A stretch of 64,000 nucleotides of DNA from Sphaerisporangium flaviroseum (GCF_039537005.1 NZ_BAAAZR010000012.1:35430-99429); one strand, 5' to 3'; positions 8,493 through 17,555 are shown, numbered from the stretch's first letter. Notes: generated by a model from the sequence alone, not told the origin. Numbers and translations are program-made.

Positions 8493-9449
8493 TCAGAATG
8501 TGGCGATCGGGTTGACCGGGCTGCCGGACGTACCGGCGAAGCGGACCGGCGCGACTGCGAGGTGGAAGTCCCACTGGCCGAGCTCGGCAGCCGTCGTCGC
8601 GCACGCCTCCAGGTCGCAGTTGTCGAGCATCCACAGACCCATGGCGACGAGGCTCACGGCGTGAACCGGCATCAACACGCCTTCGTACCCCGACGGCTGA
8701 ACGTCCTGGGGGGTGTCAGCGCCGATCAGCGCGACCTCCCGTTCATGCAGCCACGGCAGGCAGGACGCGTGCCACCCGGCCTGCGTGAAACCGCTCACCG
8801 CACCGGTCTCGTGCCGGACACGGCCATAGCCGGTCCGCAGGAGTACCGCATCGCCGGATCGCACCCGCACACCCTGGCGACGCTCGGCCTCCTCCAGATC
8901 GTCGGGAAGCACACCCTGCCCCGGCTCCAACCACGGAACATCCCGCACGCTCGCGATGTCCAGCAGGACACCACGCGTGATGATCCCGTTCGCCGCCGCC
9001 GTGACCGACGCCCACGCCGATCCCGTTGCGGCCTCGACCAGCGAGTGCGACCGCCCGTTGTACATCATGCCGTCCCAGAAGATGTGGCACGGCGAGTCGA
9101 CGTGGGTGAGGGTGTTGCCGTGGAACGTGACGCCGAGCCGCTCGGACGAAAAGCCCCAGCGCCGGTCGTTGCGGAATCCGGGCACCGGCATGTTCTCGGC
9201 ACCCGGCATGTCGGCGGCACACGGGCACGTCGTCGTCGACCGCTCCATGTCTTCCGGTACGGCAACCTCCCACGCGCACGACACGCTCTTGCCGTGGCGC
9301 ACGGCCCGCGCCGCCGCCAGCCGGACACCGTCGGTGATGTGGTTCAAAGTGCCGAGCTCGTCGTCGTCGCCCCACCGTCCCCAGTTCGACAGCGTGTTGA
9401 AGTACCCGAGCACGTCGTCCTGTGTGGGCATCGGTCGCCCTGCCGTCAT
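8493..9449 (-). CDS. Cyclase-family hydrolase (kynurenine formamidase-like fold)
   Basis: 318 residues from the ATG at 9449. The metal-binding signature of the family, H-x-G-T-H-x-D-x-x-x-H, is present as FHGNTLTHVDSPCHIFWDG near residues 110-130, and LLRTGYGR and GADTP (near 245-255) are the later conserved blocks. Pfam Cyclase members hydrolyse amides or lactones such as N-formylkynurenine. The substrate here is unknown, and this longer form with an N-terminal GYFNTLSNWGRWG segment is common in actinobacteria as a stand-alone gene. An in-frame extension upstream to 9665 looks non-coding. Confidence 0.85.
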   Translation of the reverse strand: MTAGRPMPTQDDVLGYFNTLSNWGRWGDDDELGTLNHITDGVRLAAARAVRHGKSVSCAWEVAVPEDMERSTTTCPCAADMPGAENMPVPGFRNDRRWGFSSERLGVTFHGNTLTHVDSPCHIFWDGMMYNGRSHSLVEAATGSAWASVTAAANGIITRGVLLDIASVRDVPWLEPGQGVLPDDLEEAERRQGVRVRSGDAVLLRTGYGRVRHETGAVSGFTQAGWHASCLPWLHEREVALIGADTPQDVQPSGYEGVLMPVHAVSLVAMGLWMLDNCDLEACATTAAELGQWDFHLAVAPVRFAGTSGSPVNPIATF

Positions 9450-9700
9450 CCCGGCATCGACTCCTCCGGTCACGTGGTTCGAGACCACCGCAGGCAGGGT
9501 ATCCCGCCCTCTGCTTTGATATGACCGCCTTGGCCGGAGAGACGGTGTGAGCAACCTCGATCCAACCCCCGGCGAGGCCCATGTCAATCCCCCATCCCCC
9601 TGGGCGATCTCACCACCCGTTACGCGCAGAACTCCTGGATAGGCGCTGAGAACTGGCCTTTGCAAAGAGGGAGATGGTCAACCAGCTCCGGCGAGGCATA

Positions 9701-9936
9701 GACGAACCCTCACCCACCCGTACGGACGAACGTCGCCACCGCGTCAGCCTGGTCTCAGCCTCTGGCACTTTGGCCCGTGCGAAGCCCGTCAACCTCGTTC
9801 GGGTTCGCGGAGCCCGTTAACCTCGTCCTCGGTTGCGTGGTCCCAACGCCGGCTGGGAAGCACCCGGGTACCCCGATCAAATGGGTGCCGGGAGGGCCTG
9901 ACACCAGACCGATCAACCGCCGCACATAACCGTCGA
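9701..9936 (-). repeat. Dispersed repeat, copy 3 (inverted)
   Basis: Reverse complement of copy 1 over its full length, including the conserved 70-bp core, the 28-bp tandem units (CGAGGTTAACGGG / CGAGGTTGACGGG) and the terminal TGGGTGAGGGTTCGTC. It ends next to the SRPBCC gene fragment that starts at 9968. The region 9450-9700 to its left shows no gene. The full-length agreement of copies 1 and 3 sets the unit at about 240 bp. Confidence 0.8.
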
Positions 9937-9967
9937 GGAACACCTTGCCGACAAGGAGCGGAAAAGC

Positions 9968-10150
9968 GTGCCCGACACCACCACACAAACGACCGCCGTA
10001 CGTATCGAGCGGACCTACCAGGCGTCCGCGGACGTCCTGTTCGACGCCTGGACCAACCCGGAAGTGATCAGGAAGTGGTGGCACGCCGGCCCCGACTGGG
10101 ATACCGCCGACGCCGAGATCCACCTGGGCCTCCTGCACATCAGGTACAGT
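9968..10150 (+). pseudogene. SRPBCC (AHSA1-type) N-terminal remnant
   Basis: The frame begins with GTG and reads PDTTTQTTAVRIERTYQA then DVLFDAWTNPEVIRKWW, the standard first helix and strand of SRPBCC/AHSA1 proteins (AP...VFDAWT.PE....W). From about residue 45 (AEIHLG) the match decays, and the frame runs on without family features. About 80 residues of the domain are missing. It starts 32 bases after repeat copy 3. AAGGAGCG precedes the start, so the relic keeps its ribosome site. Confidence 0.6.
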
Positions 10151-10408
10151 TGCCGGGTCCTGTTGTCTCCGATTGAGGTGGACGTTGCGCATCTGAGGTT
10201 CGCGAACATCGCGCGGTACGGCTGCGGCCGTACGCCCGTCACGTTGCAGCCGACTTGTCGCCGCCCGTGACCCCGCGTAGATGCGACCTCGGTGCATCAG
10301 CCGTCCCTCACCCTCCGGAGGGCCGCACTCCCGTTCCCGGCTCGGTCGCCGCGTGGTGCTCGCATACGAAGCCCCATATCCACCGCGCGTGCGACTGCGA
10401 GAGTCATC

Positions 10409-12070
10409 ATGGCCGATTCCACCACCCCCAGCACCCCTGTGACCTGCTCCGCCCTGTCCTTCCAGTGGCCCGACGGCACGACCGTCTTCGACGGGCTCTC
10501 CGTCAGCATCGGCCGGGGCCGCACCGGCCTCGTCGGCGCCAACGGCACAGGCAAGTCCACCCTGCTGCGACTGCTGGCCGGCCGGCTGCGCCCCTCCCAG
10601 GGGTCGGTCACCGTCGGCGGCACCCTCGCCTACCTTCCGCAGACCATCACCCTGGACACGACACTGCGCGTCGACCAGGCTCTGGGCATCGCCGAGCGGC
10701 GCGCGGCACTGCGCGCCATCGAGGCGGGGCAGGTGAACGACGAGCACTTCGAGACGGTCGGCGACGACTGGGACGTCGAAGAGCGGGCCCTTGCGACATT
10801 GGGCTCACTCGGGCTCGGCGACCTCCAACTTGATCGCACCGTAGGTCAGATGTCCGGCGGGGAGACCGTGCTGCTGCGCTTGGCCGCGCTGCTGCTGGAG
10901 CGTCCCGACGTCCTGCTGCTGGACGAGCCGACCAACAACCTCGACCTGTTCGCACGGCGCCGGCTGTATGAGGCCGTCGACTCCTGGCGCTCCGGGGTGC
11001 TGGTCGTGGTCAGCCATGACCGTGACCTGATGGAGCGTGTGGACCGCATCGCCGAGCTGCGCTCGGGATCGGTGAGCTGGTACGGGGGCGGCTGGTCGGC
11101 CTACGAGGAGGCTCTGGCCACCCAGCAGGAAGCGGCCGGGCGGATGCTGCGGGCCGCGGAGGCGGACGTGCGCCGGCAGAAGCGCGAACTGGAGGAGACC
11201 CACATCAAGCTGGCGCGCCGCCAGCGGCACAGCAAGAAGATGGACGCCCAGCGGCGCGCCCCGAGGATCGTCGCCGGCGAACGCAAGCGATCAGCGCAGG
11301 AGTCGGCCGACAAGCTCCGCGGCCTGCAGGAGGACCGTCTCAACGAGGCGCGCGAGCGGCGCGAGGAGGCCGCGGAGACGATCCGCGACGACGCCGAGAT
11401 CCGCGTGAGCCTGCCCCACACCGCCGTGCCCGCGGGCCGCACCGTCCTGAGCCTGCACGAGCTGCGCCTCCCGTACGGCAGGCTGGATCAAGGCGAGCTC
11501 CATGTGCACGGGCCCGAGCGCATCGCACTGGTGGGGCGCAACGGAGCCGGTAAGACCACGCTGCTGCGCACCCTCACCGGGGAGCTCGCACCGCTGTCCG
11601 GCGAGGCCAGGGTGTTCGTGCCGCTGCGGTTCCTTCCCCAGCGGCTGGATGTGCTGGAGGAGGAGCTGAGCGTCGCGGCGAACGTCGCCCGCATGGCTCC
11701 TGGGGTCACCGACAACCACATCCGCGCCCAGCTCGCGCGGTTCCTGTTCAAGGGGGCACGCGCCGAGCAGCTCGCGGCCACCCTGTCGGGCGGGGAACGC
11801 TTCCGGGCCGCCCTCGCGGCGACGATGCTCGCCGCACCGGCCCCGCAGCTGCTCATGCTGGACGAGCCGACCAACAACCTCGACCTGGCCAGCGTGCGGC
11901 AGCTGACGAGCGCGCTCGAGTCCTACCAGGGCGCGCTGCTGATCGCCAGCCACGACCTGCCCTTCCTCGATTCCGTCGGCATCACCCGCTGGTTGCTGCT
12001 CGGGGAAGAACTGCAGGAGACCACCGCCGAGGAGGTGCGCGGCCTGCTCGAAGCGCCCGACGCCGGCTGA
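10409..12070 (+). CDS. ABC-F family ATPase
   Basis: 553 residues from the ATG at 10409. Two ABC domains in one chain with no membrane segments. Domain 1 has Walker A GANGTGKST, signature MSGGETVLLRLA and Walker B LLLDEPTNNLDL. Domain 2 has GRNGAGKTT, LSGGERFRAALA and LMLDEPTNNLDL. The charged linker (about residues 235-335, rich in Arg/Glu) is the interdomain region that reaches the peptidyl-transferase centre in ribosome-bound ABC-F proteins. Members act on the ribosome, as translation factors or in resistance to ribosome-targeting antibiotics. The lone position and long untranslated leader hint at attenuation control, but I could not define a leader peptide. Confidence 0.9.
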   Translation: MADSTTPSTPVTCSALSFQWPDGTTVFDGLSVSIGRGRTGLVGANGTGKSTLLRLLAGRLRPSQGSVTVGGTLAYLPQTITLDTTLRVDQALGIAERRAALRAIEAGQVNDEHFETVGDDWDVEERALATLGSLGLGDLQLDRTVGQMSGGETVLLRLAALLLERPDVLLLDEPTNNLDLFARRRLYEAVDSWRSGVLVVVSHDRDLMERVDRIAELRSGSVSWYGGGWSAYEEALATQQEAAGRMLRAAEADVRRQKRELEETHIKLARRQRHSKKMDAQRRAPRIVAGERKRSAQESADKLRGLQEDRLNEARERREEAAETIRDDAEIRVSLPHTAVPAGRTVLSLHELRLPYGRLDQGELHVHGPERIALVGRNGAGKTTLLRTLTGELAPLSGEARVFVPLRFLPQRLDVLEEELSVAANVARMAPGVTDNHIRAQLARFLFKGARAEQLAATLSGGERFRAALAATMLAAPAPQLLMLDEPTNNLDLASVRQLTSALESYQGALLIASHDLPFLDSVGITRWLLLGEELQETTAEEVRGLLEAPDAG

Positions 12071-12288
12071 GCGCCAGCGCGCGGTCCCTGCGGCACTGAC
12101 AGGCAGTGCCTTTTCGGTCATGTTCAGTACTCATTGCCATCAACTGACTCGTCAGCACATTTACCGATGTTCCATTCGTGGGTATTTCGGAGATGATCAC
12201 CATTGGTTGTCACTTATACACTCATAGTGCTCACTCGGAGAGTTCAAGCACCTGGGCTCTGTGACGGGTTTCCATCGGGGGAAATGAC

Positions 12289-12555
12289 ATGATTCGCCGT
12301 CTGCTACTGACCTTGGCCTGTGCCGCCGTCGCCGTCGTCGTTCCGGCGTGCGCCGCTTCCGCCGCCGCGCACGGCTTCACGCCGCGGAGCGGCTTCGATT
12401 GGACGAACGGCCTCACCACCGACGACGAAGACGACGACGACGAAACAGACAGCGACACCGACGACGCCGACGACGTCGGCACCGGTTTCGGCACAGGGCT
12501 GGGCACCGACGTCACCGTCAACGCCAACACCCCCAACGTGAACGCCAACGCCTGA
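12289..12555 (+). CDS. Small secreted Asp-rich protein
   Basis: 88 residues. A clear signal peptide (IRRLLLTLACAAVAVVVPAC with an ASA-A cleavage region) is followed by a mature part of about 60 residues. The middle is an acidic run, TTDDEDDDDETDSDTDDADD, and the end is Gly/Asn/Thr-rich (GTGFGTGLGTD, NANTPNVNANA). It resembles no family I know; such a chain could bind cations or stay disordered at the cell surface. GGGGAAA lies before the ATG. The 200 bases upstream are unusually AT-rich and probably hold its promoter. A perfect hairpin follows. Confidence 0.65.
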   Translation: MIRRLLLTLACAAVAVVVPACAASAAAHGFTPRSGFDWTNGLTTDDEDDDDETDSDTDDADDVGTGFGTGLGTDVTVNANTPNVNANA

Positions 12556-12572
12556 TGGCGACGAGGGGAACG

Positions 12573-12608
12573 ACGTGAGGGGCCCGGCTCGAGCCGGGCC
12601 CCTCACGT
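12573..12608 (+). terminator. Perfect 36-bp hairpin after the Asp-rich gene
   Basis: A 36-bp perfect palindrome with half-site ACGTGAGGGGCCCGGCTC lies 18 bp beyond the stop codon. No T-run follows, which is usual for terminators in very GC-rich actinobacteria. Confidence 0.75.
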
Positions 12609-12609
12609 G

Positions 12610-13119
12610 TTCAGGCGGTCGCGCGCAAACGGGGTCAGTGCACGAGCGCCGGGATCGCCTGCGCGTCCTGCCGCCCGTCCTCGCCCGGTGCGCCGGCCGG
12701 GTCGCCGCCCTGGTGGCCGGTGACGAGCTGACCCCCCCCGGCGGATCGCCGAGACCATCGTCTTCACGGGACATCGGGGCCGGCGTCTTGACGTGGGAAA
12801 ACGCCACTCCCCTGATCAGACCGTGGCTGGCTCTCGCTAGTCGAGGGTGTGAAATCTTGATTTTGATTTTCTCATTGGCGACGGCCTTTACATTGTAGAT
12901 CTATAAGGTCGCTGCGCGCCCTGGCTCAGGAGCCGATACAAAGCCTTGGGCGGGACGATGCCGGGGCTTATAGTCTCCGGGAGTCCGTGACACACAGCAG
13001 GAGGTGAGACCCATGAACGCTGTATCCAGTGGGTGCTCCCCCTCTTCTTCACGGTCGGGCGATTGACGTAGGTGTCGCCGGGAGCGCCTCGACAAGGCAC
13101 TCCCGAAAGGCAACAACCT
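12610..13119. other. 510-bp stretch without an intact gene
   Basis: Nothing reads as a complete gene. An AT-rich patch (about 12850-12905) interrupts GC-rich sequence. At 13080-13104 there is an imperfect hairpin, GGGAGCGCCT/AGGCACTCCC, directly before the hydrolase remnant. A leftward frame ending near 12640 (GHQGGDPAGAPGEDGRQDAQ) looks protein-like and may be a gene end. Confidence 0.4.
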
Positions 13120-13278
13120 ATGCATTTCACTGCTGAGGCATCGTCGAACGGTGTCGTCGAGCGCAATTTCACTCTGGGCGAGGTCACCGGCCTGCTCTGG
13201 TCCCCCGCGTCCGGCTCCGATCGCGCGGCCCGATTCTTCACCCGACACCTCGGCCGGATCATCCCGCCAGCGGCCTGA
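13120..13278 (+). pseudogene. Alpha/beta-hydrolase N-terminal remnant
   Basis: The frame reads MHFTAEASSNGVVERNFTLG then EVTGLLWSPASGSDRAAR. This is the opening of a common actinobacterial dienelactone-hydrolase-like protein, which normally continues PLVLLGHGGG. Here the sequence switches to unrelated residues and stops after 52 codons. The catalytic Ser, Asp and His regions are absent, so it cannot be an active enzyme. Confidence 0.55.
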
Positions 13279-13350
13279 CGTGACGCGGTATCGGCGCCCG
13301 GCCCACCAGCCGGCCGCCGATATGCCGCGTGGGCTTGCCAGCGGTGGGGA

Positions 13351-13379
13351 TAACCGTTAGACATGGGGGCTAACGGTTA
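13351..13379. promoter_or_regulatory. Inverted-repeat operator before the PadR gene
   Basis: TAACCGTTAG and CTAACGGTTA form a perfect 10-bp inverted repeat with a 9-bp spacer, 12 bp before the PadR start codon. Position and symmetry suit autoregulation by the PadR dimer, with the downstream ABC genes under the same control. The AGGAGGG ribosome site follows immediately. Confidence 0.8.
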
Positions 13380-13391
13380 GAGGAGGGCCCG

Positions 13392-13919
13392 ATGCAGCAG
13401 GAAGTACTGCTGGCGATGCTGGCCAAGGAGCCCTCGCACGGGTACCAGCTGCGCGCGCGGCTGCGTGACGCGCTCGGTCCTCTCGGTGACGCGATGAACG
13501 CTGGGCAGGTCTACGTCACGCTGACCCGGTTGGAAAAGGCCGGCCTGTTGGCGGTCGAGAAGTCCGCCGATGACACCGACCGGTCGGATCGCAAGGTGTA
13601 CGCGCTCACCCCCGACGGCCAACAGCGAGTCGCCGAGTGGATCGCCGAAGTGAGCCGGCCCCGACCCGACCTCGCGGAGTTCCATCTCAAGCTGATCGCG
13701 GCCGCGTCGGCCGGGCTGGCCGACCCGCTCACCATCGTCGACACCCAGCGCCGCGAGCTGCTGCGCCGGCTGCGTGACGCCCAGCGCGCCGCCATGGCCG
13801 AGCCGGACCGCTCGAACGCGGCGCTGTTGCTGGAGGGCATCGTGCTACGGCTGCAGGCGGACCTGCGCTGGCTCGAGGCGTGTGAGAAGAAGTGGACCCA
13901 CCGAAGGAGTGGATCGTGA
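13392..13919 (+). CDS. PadR-family transcriptional regulator
   Basis: 175 residues. The N-terminal winged helix (QQEVLLAMLAKEPSHGYQL, QVYVTLTRLEKAGLL, KVYALTPDGQQRVAEWI) is the PadR domain. The C-terminal half (about 95-175) is the helical dimerisation arm of the Vir family type. The ligand is unknown. The gene opens a three-gene operon: its stop overlaps the GTG of the ABC ATPase gene. The perfect inverted repeat at 13351-13379 is the likely operator. PadR-LolD/MacB-type ABC operons are common in actinobacteria and often respond to cell-envelope-active compounds. Confidence 0.92.
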   Translation: MQQEVLLAMLAKEPSHGYQLRARLRDALGPLGDAMNAGQVYVTLTRLEKAGLLAVEKSADDTDRSDRKVYALTPDGQQRVAEWIAEVSRPRPDLAEFHLKLIAAASAGLADPLTIVDTQRRELLRRLRDAQRAAMAEPDRSNAALLLEGIVLRLQADLRWLEACEKKWTHRRSGS

Positions 13920-14662
13920 GCAACGCCGCCGGCACGTCCGTGCTTCGCGCCCGTGGGGTGAGAAAGGAGTACGGCAAGGGGGAAGGGCTGGTGCGCGCCG
14001 TCGACGGGGTCGATCTCGACGTCGGCGCGGGAGAGACGGTGGCGATCATGGGCCCCAGCGGCTGTGGGAAGTCCACGCTGCTGCACATGCTCGGGGGGCT
14101 GGACCGGCCCTCAGGTGGAGAGGTGTCACTGAACGGCCGTCGCATCGACGACATCGGCGAGAAGGCCCTGGCCCGGATGCGTCGGACCGCCGTCGGTTTC
14201 GTCTTCCAGTCTTTCCACCTGATGGAGGAGCTCACCGCCGTGGAGAACGTCGAGCTGTCGGCGCTGCTGGCCGGACGCTCGCCGCGGGCCGCCAGACGGC
14301 GTGCGGAGGAACTGCTGGAGCAGGTCGGGCTCGCCGACCGGGCGCGTTTCCTGCCCTCGGCGCTGTCCGGTGGCCAGCGGCAGCGCGTCGCGGTCGCCCG
14401 GGCGTTGAGCAACGAACCGTTGGTCGTCCTCGCCGACGAGCCGACCGGGAACCTGGACAGCGCCGCCACCCTGGACGTCCTCCAGCTCTTCGAGACCCTG
14501 CACGAGTCCGGGCAGACGCTGGTCATCGTCACCCACGACCCGCGGATCACGGCCACCACGGACCGGGTGATCTCGATGCGCGACGGCGCGTTCGTGGACG
14601 AGACCAGGTTGACCGGCGGCACCACCGGGCGACTCGGCGCCCTCGCCGGGCTGGAGGACTAG
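13916..14662 (+). CDS. ABC transporter ATP-binding protein (MacB/LolD type)
   Basis: 248 residues from the GTG at 13916, which overlaps the PadR stop. Walker A is GPSGCGKST, the Q-loop is VFQSFHLM, the signature is LSGGQRQRVAVARAL, Walker B is VVLADEP and the switch histidine is in VIVTHDP. The sequence AEKALARMRRTAVGFVFQSF-like region before the signature is typical of the MacB/LolD group that pairs with FtsX-like permeases. Together with the next gene it should form a mechanotransmission-type ABC system for antimicrobial or envelope stress rather than ordinary transport. Confidence 0.92.
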   Translation: MSNAAGTSVLRARGVRKEYGKGEGLVRAVDGVDLDVGAGETVAIMGPSGCGKSTLLHMLGGLDRPSGGEVSLNGRRIDDIGEKALARMRRTAVGFVFQSFHLMEELTAVENVELSALLAGRSPRAARRRAEELLEQVGLADRARFLPSALSGGQRQRVAVARALSNEPLVVLADEPTGNLDSAATLDVLQLFETLHESGQTLVIVTHDPRITATTDRVISMRDGAFVDETRLTGGTTGRLGALAGLED

Positions 14663-14665
14663 GCG

Positions 14666-16492
14666 ATGGGCCGCATCCTGCTCGTGGGCCGCCTCGCCGT
14701 GCGTGACCTCCGCCGACGCCGCACCGAGGCCGCGCTCCTGCTGCTTGCCATCATGGCGGCCACCACGACGCTGACGCTCGGGCTCGTCCTGCGCGACGCG
14801 GCCGGCGACCCGTACCAGAGCACCCGGGAGGCGACCAGCGGACCCGACGTGGTCGCCAGCGTCGGCCAGTCCTCGAAGCTCTCCGGCCTTGAGAAACTGG
14901 CCGGCGCTCCCGGCGTCATCGACCACAGCGGACCGTACCCAGTCGTGTCGGCGAAACTTCAGGCATCCGATCGAACCTCAGATGTGCAGGCCGTGGGGCG
15001 CGACGCCGCGCCCACGTCGGTCGACCAGCCCGAGCCGACACAGGGCGGCTGGGTCGGCGATGGCGGCGTGGTGGTCGAGGCCGCCTTCGCCAACGCGCTC
15101 GATGTGCGCGTCGGGGATCAGGTCACCCTGGACGGCCGGTCCTTCAAGGTCGTCGGCGTTGCGGTCACCGCCGCCATGCCGCCCTATCCGGGGACCTCCT
15201 GCATTGTCCCCCCTGGTTGCATGAGCGGCCCTGTTCCCGGCGATCTGGCCGACGCCGGAATGCCTCGGGGGTTGTTGCAGAATCCCGGCCTGGTCTGGCT
15301 CACCCAGGCGGACGCGCGAAGCCTCGACCCGGATCCGTCCTACGTGATGAACCTGAAGCTGGCCGACCCCAACGAGGCCCAGGCGTTCGCCGACGCGAAC
15401 GAAGGCGACCCTAGCGGTGCTACGCCTATGCGGTCCTGGGAGAACATCCTCGAAGACGCCACCGAGCTGGCCAGAGACTCCCAGATCCTTCTGCTGATCG
15501 GAGCCTGGCTGCTCGGCCTGCTCGCCGTGGCCGGCCTTTCGGTGCTGGTCGGCGGCCGGATCGCCGATCAGACCAGACGCGTCGGACTCCTCAAGGCGGT
15601 CGGCGGCACACCGGGCCTGGTCGCCGCCGTGCTGCTCGCGGAGTACGTCCTCGTGGCCATCGTCGCGGCCGCGGCCGGGTTGGCGGTCGGATCGCTGACC
15701 GCTCCGTTGCTCACCGAGTCCAGTGCCGGGCTCGTCGGCAGCGCGGGCCTGCCCTCGATGACGATGTCCACGGTCGGCCTGGTGACCGCCGTGGCGCTCG
15801 GCGTCGGCATGGTGGCGACCGTTGTCCCGGCCGTGCGCGCCGCCCGCTCCAGCACCGTCAACGCGCTGGCCGACTCGCCACGCCCACCCCGCCGCATCGG
15901 CCGGCTGATCGCGATCTCGGCGCGACTGCCCGTCCCGCTGCTGCTCGCCTTGCGGGTCGCCGCGCGCCGGCCGCGCCGGGTCGTGCTGAGTGTGGTCAGT
16001 ATCGCGATCACGGTCAGCGGGATCTTCGTCCTCCTGGTACTCAACGCCTTCCTCAGCACCCAGCCACTCACCGGCGGATACGGCGATGCTCAGGTGGAGG
16101 TGCTGCGCCGCGTGCTCCTTGTCTGGACGGTCATACTGCTCTGCCTGGCGGCGGTCAACGCCATCGCCATCACCTGGGCGACGGTGCTCGACAACCGGCA
16201 TTCGTCGGCGCTGGCGCGCGCCCTCGGCGCGACCCCTCGTGACGTGAGTGCGGCACTGGCGGCCGCCCAGGTGGCGCCCGCGCTCGTCGGCGCTGTCTTG
16301 GGCGTCTTCCCGGGAGGTTTCGCGCTGTACGGCGCGATAAACGCGATCACCGGCGGGGACGGCGACCGGGCCACGCTTCCCTCGCTCTGGCAACTGCTCG
16401 CCCTGGTACTGGCGACCGTGCTCGTGGTGGCGGCGCTCACCTCTGTTCCCGCCCGTCTCGGCGGCCGCCGTCCCGTGGCCGAGACCCTCTGA
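14666..16492 (+). CDS. FtsX-family ABC permease
   Basis: 608 residues starting three bases after the ATPase stop. An N-terminal helix (ALLLLAIMAATTTLTLGLVL) is followed by a large extracytoplasmic domain (about 50-260). Helix groups come next near 275-420 (AWLLGLLAVAGLSVLVGG, VAAVLLAEYVLVAIVAAAAG) and again near 430-600, ending in an FtsX core (AITWATVLDN...ALARALGATPRDVSAAL). This duplicated FtsX layout is usual for actinobacterial partners of MacB-like ATPases. The extracytoplasmic region has one CIVPPGC pair of cysteines that could form a disulfide. Confidence 0.9.
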   Translation: MGRILLVGRLAVRDLRRRRTEAALLLLAIMAATTTLTLGLVLRDAAGDPYQSTREATSGPDVVASVGQSSKLSGLEKLAGAPGVIDHSGPYPVVSAKLQASDRTSDVQAVGRDAAPTSVDQPEPTQGGWVGDGGVVVEAAFANALDVRVGDQVTLDGRSFKVVGVAVTAAMPPYPGTSCIVPPGCMSGPVPGDLADAGMPRGLLQNPGLVWLTQADARSLDPDPSYVMNLKLADPNEAQAFADANEGDPSGATPMRSWENILEDATELARDSQILLLIGAWLLGLLAVAGLSVLVGGRIADQTRRVGLLKAVGGTPGLVAAVLLAEYVLVAIVAAAAGLAVGSLTAPLLTESSAGLVGSAGLPSMTMSTVGLVTAVALGVGMVATVVPAVRAARSSTVNALADSPRPPRRIGRLIAISARLPVPLLLALRVAARRPRRVVLSVVSIAITVSGIFVLLVLNAFLSTQPLTGGYGDAQVEVLRRVLLVWTVILLCLAAVNAIAITWATVLDNRHSSALARALGATPRDVSAALAAAQVAPALVGAVLGVFPGGFALYGAINAITGGDGDRATLPSLWQLLALVLATVLVVAALTSVPARLGGRRPVAETL

Positions 16493-16503
16493 GCCGAGCT
16501 CAC

Positions 16504-16827
16504 GTGTCTTCCTGCTGGCTGACCCTGACCGTGCTCACGATCGCGATAGCCGGGGCCATCGGGTGGCCCCAGGCGACGGCGCACGCGGAAAGAGCTCCCC
16601 AGAGCCCCCGGGTGACCGTGACCGCCGGTGATCACGGTCCCATCACCATAGGGAACGGCAAGCGCAACAAGAACTATTCGCAGGTGATGAGCCCCACCAA
16701 TATGCGCGGCGTACAGCATGTGTCCAACGCGAGCGTTACCGGGGACTCCCCTTCGCAGGCCGCTTTCTGCAGGAAGAGGCACCGTGTCTGCCACATCCAC
16801 GAGAAGATGCGGTTTCACCGCCGCTGA
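16504..16827 (+). CDS. Small secreted protein of unknown function
   Basis: 107 residues from a GTG start, 11 bp after the permease stop, so it may be the last gene of that operon. A signal peptide (SSCWLTLTVLTIAIAGAIGW, cleavage near AHA-E) leads to a mature part with GPITIGNGKRNKNYSQVMSP and two cysteines in FCRKRHRVCHIHEK. I know no named family. The length, signal peptide and Asn-rich segment argue for a genuine exported protein, but no strong ribosome site is visible. Confidence 0.55.
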   Translation: MSSCWLTLTVLTIAIAGAIGWPQATAHAERAPQSPRVTVTAGDHGPITIGNGKRNKNYSQVMSPTNMRGVQHVSNASVTGDSPSQAAFCRKRHRVCHIHEKMRFHRR

Positions 16828-16853
16828 CCCGTCCCACCGGGCACCGGACGGGC

Positions 16854-17417
16854 TCAGTCGTCTTTCAGCAGGCGCTGGACCGCGTCGACGACGGTGTGCC
16901 TGCGGCGCTCGCGGTCGGCCGGGGCGTTCAGGCCCAGTTCGGGGGTCATGGACGCCCACGCCTGGGAGATCGACAGCACCAGCGTCAGCAGCTCGACCGG
17001 GCTGTAGCGGCCGGGCAGGATGCCGTCCCGCTGGGCGCGTTCCAGCTTCTCCAGTTTCACCTGGTTGGAGGCGACGACGGCCTGCAGCGGGGCTCCCTGC
17101 GGCCGCTCCAGCCGGTACCAGGTGGCCAGGCGCAGGGTCGCGGGATCGTCCTCGTAGCGATCGAGCAGCCGTCCGGCGTAGCTCGGAAGATCGGTGGCGT
17201 CGAACGGCACGTGCTTCAGGACATCGGCCACCTGGGCACTGAAGACCGCGTCGAAAAGCTTGTCCTTGTTGCCGAAGTAGGCGTAGATCATCGCCTTGTT
17301 GCATCCGGCCGCCTCGGCGATCCGGTCGACCCGGGCCCCCGCGATGCCGTACGCGGCGAACTCGGCGGCCGCCGCTTCCAGCAGACGCTTCCTGGTGCGA
17401 TCCGCGTCCCGTGCCAT
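16854..17417 (-). CDS. TetR-family transcriptional regulator
   Basis: 187 residues from the ATG at 17417. The N-terminal helix-turn-helix reads RKRLLEAAAAEFAAYGIAGA then VDRIAEAAGCNKAMIYAYFG and NKDKLFDAVF, the canonical TetR_N pattern. The C-terminal ligand domain is of the common actinobacterial type with a PVELLTLVLSISQAWASMTP helix. The short region upstream contains the palindrome AACCGGTT (about 17440) and a TAACTGACTAGTT element that could be operators. No target gene is adjacent on the divergent side, so its regulon is unknown. Confidence 0.88.
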   Translation of the reverse strand: MARDADRTRKRLLEAAAAEFAAYGIAGARVDRIAEAAGCNKAMIYAYFGNKDKLFDAVFSAQVADVLKHVPFDATDLPSYAGRLLDRYEDDPATLRLATWYRLERPQGAPLQAVVASNQVKLEKLERAQRDGILPGRYSPVELLTLVLSISQAWASMTPELGLNAPADRERRRHTVVDAVQRLLKDD

Positions 17418-17555
17418 GGCGTCACCGTAGCATGCAACCAACCGGTTATTTGACACTATGGCGATGAGGAGGTATCCAACTAGTCAGTTAGTTAGCGGCG
17501 CACAGTGAGGGCAGGTCACGGACGCACGAGGTGAGGCCTTGCCGGCCTGGTGGGG

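Noticed and set aside
10150..10408. Leader peptide or attenuator before the ABC-F gene
   Set aside because: A small CCCTCCGGAGGG palindrome and several short frames exist, but no paired terminator/antiterminator structure or convincing leader frame could be defined by eye.
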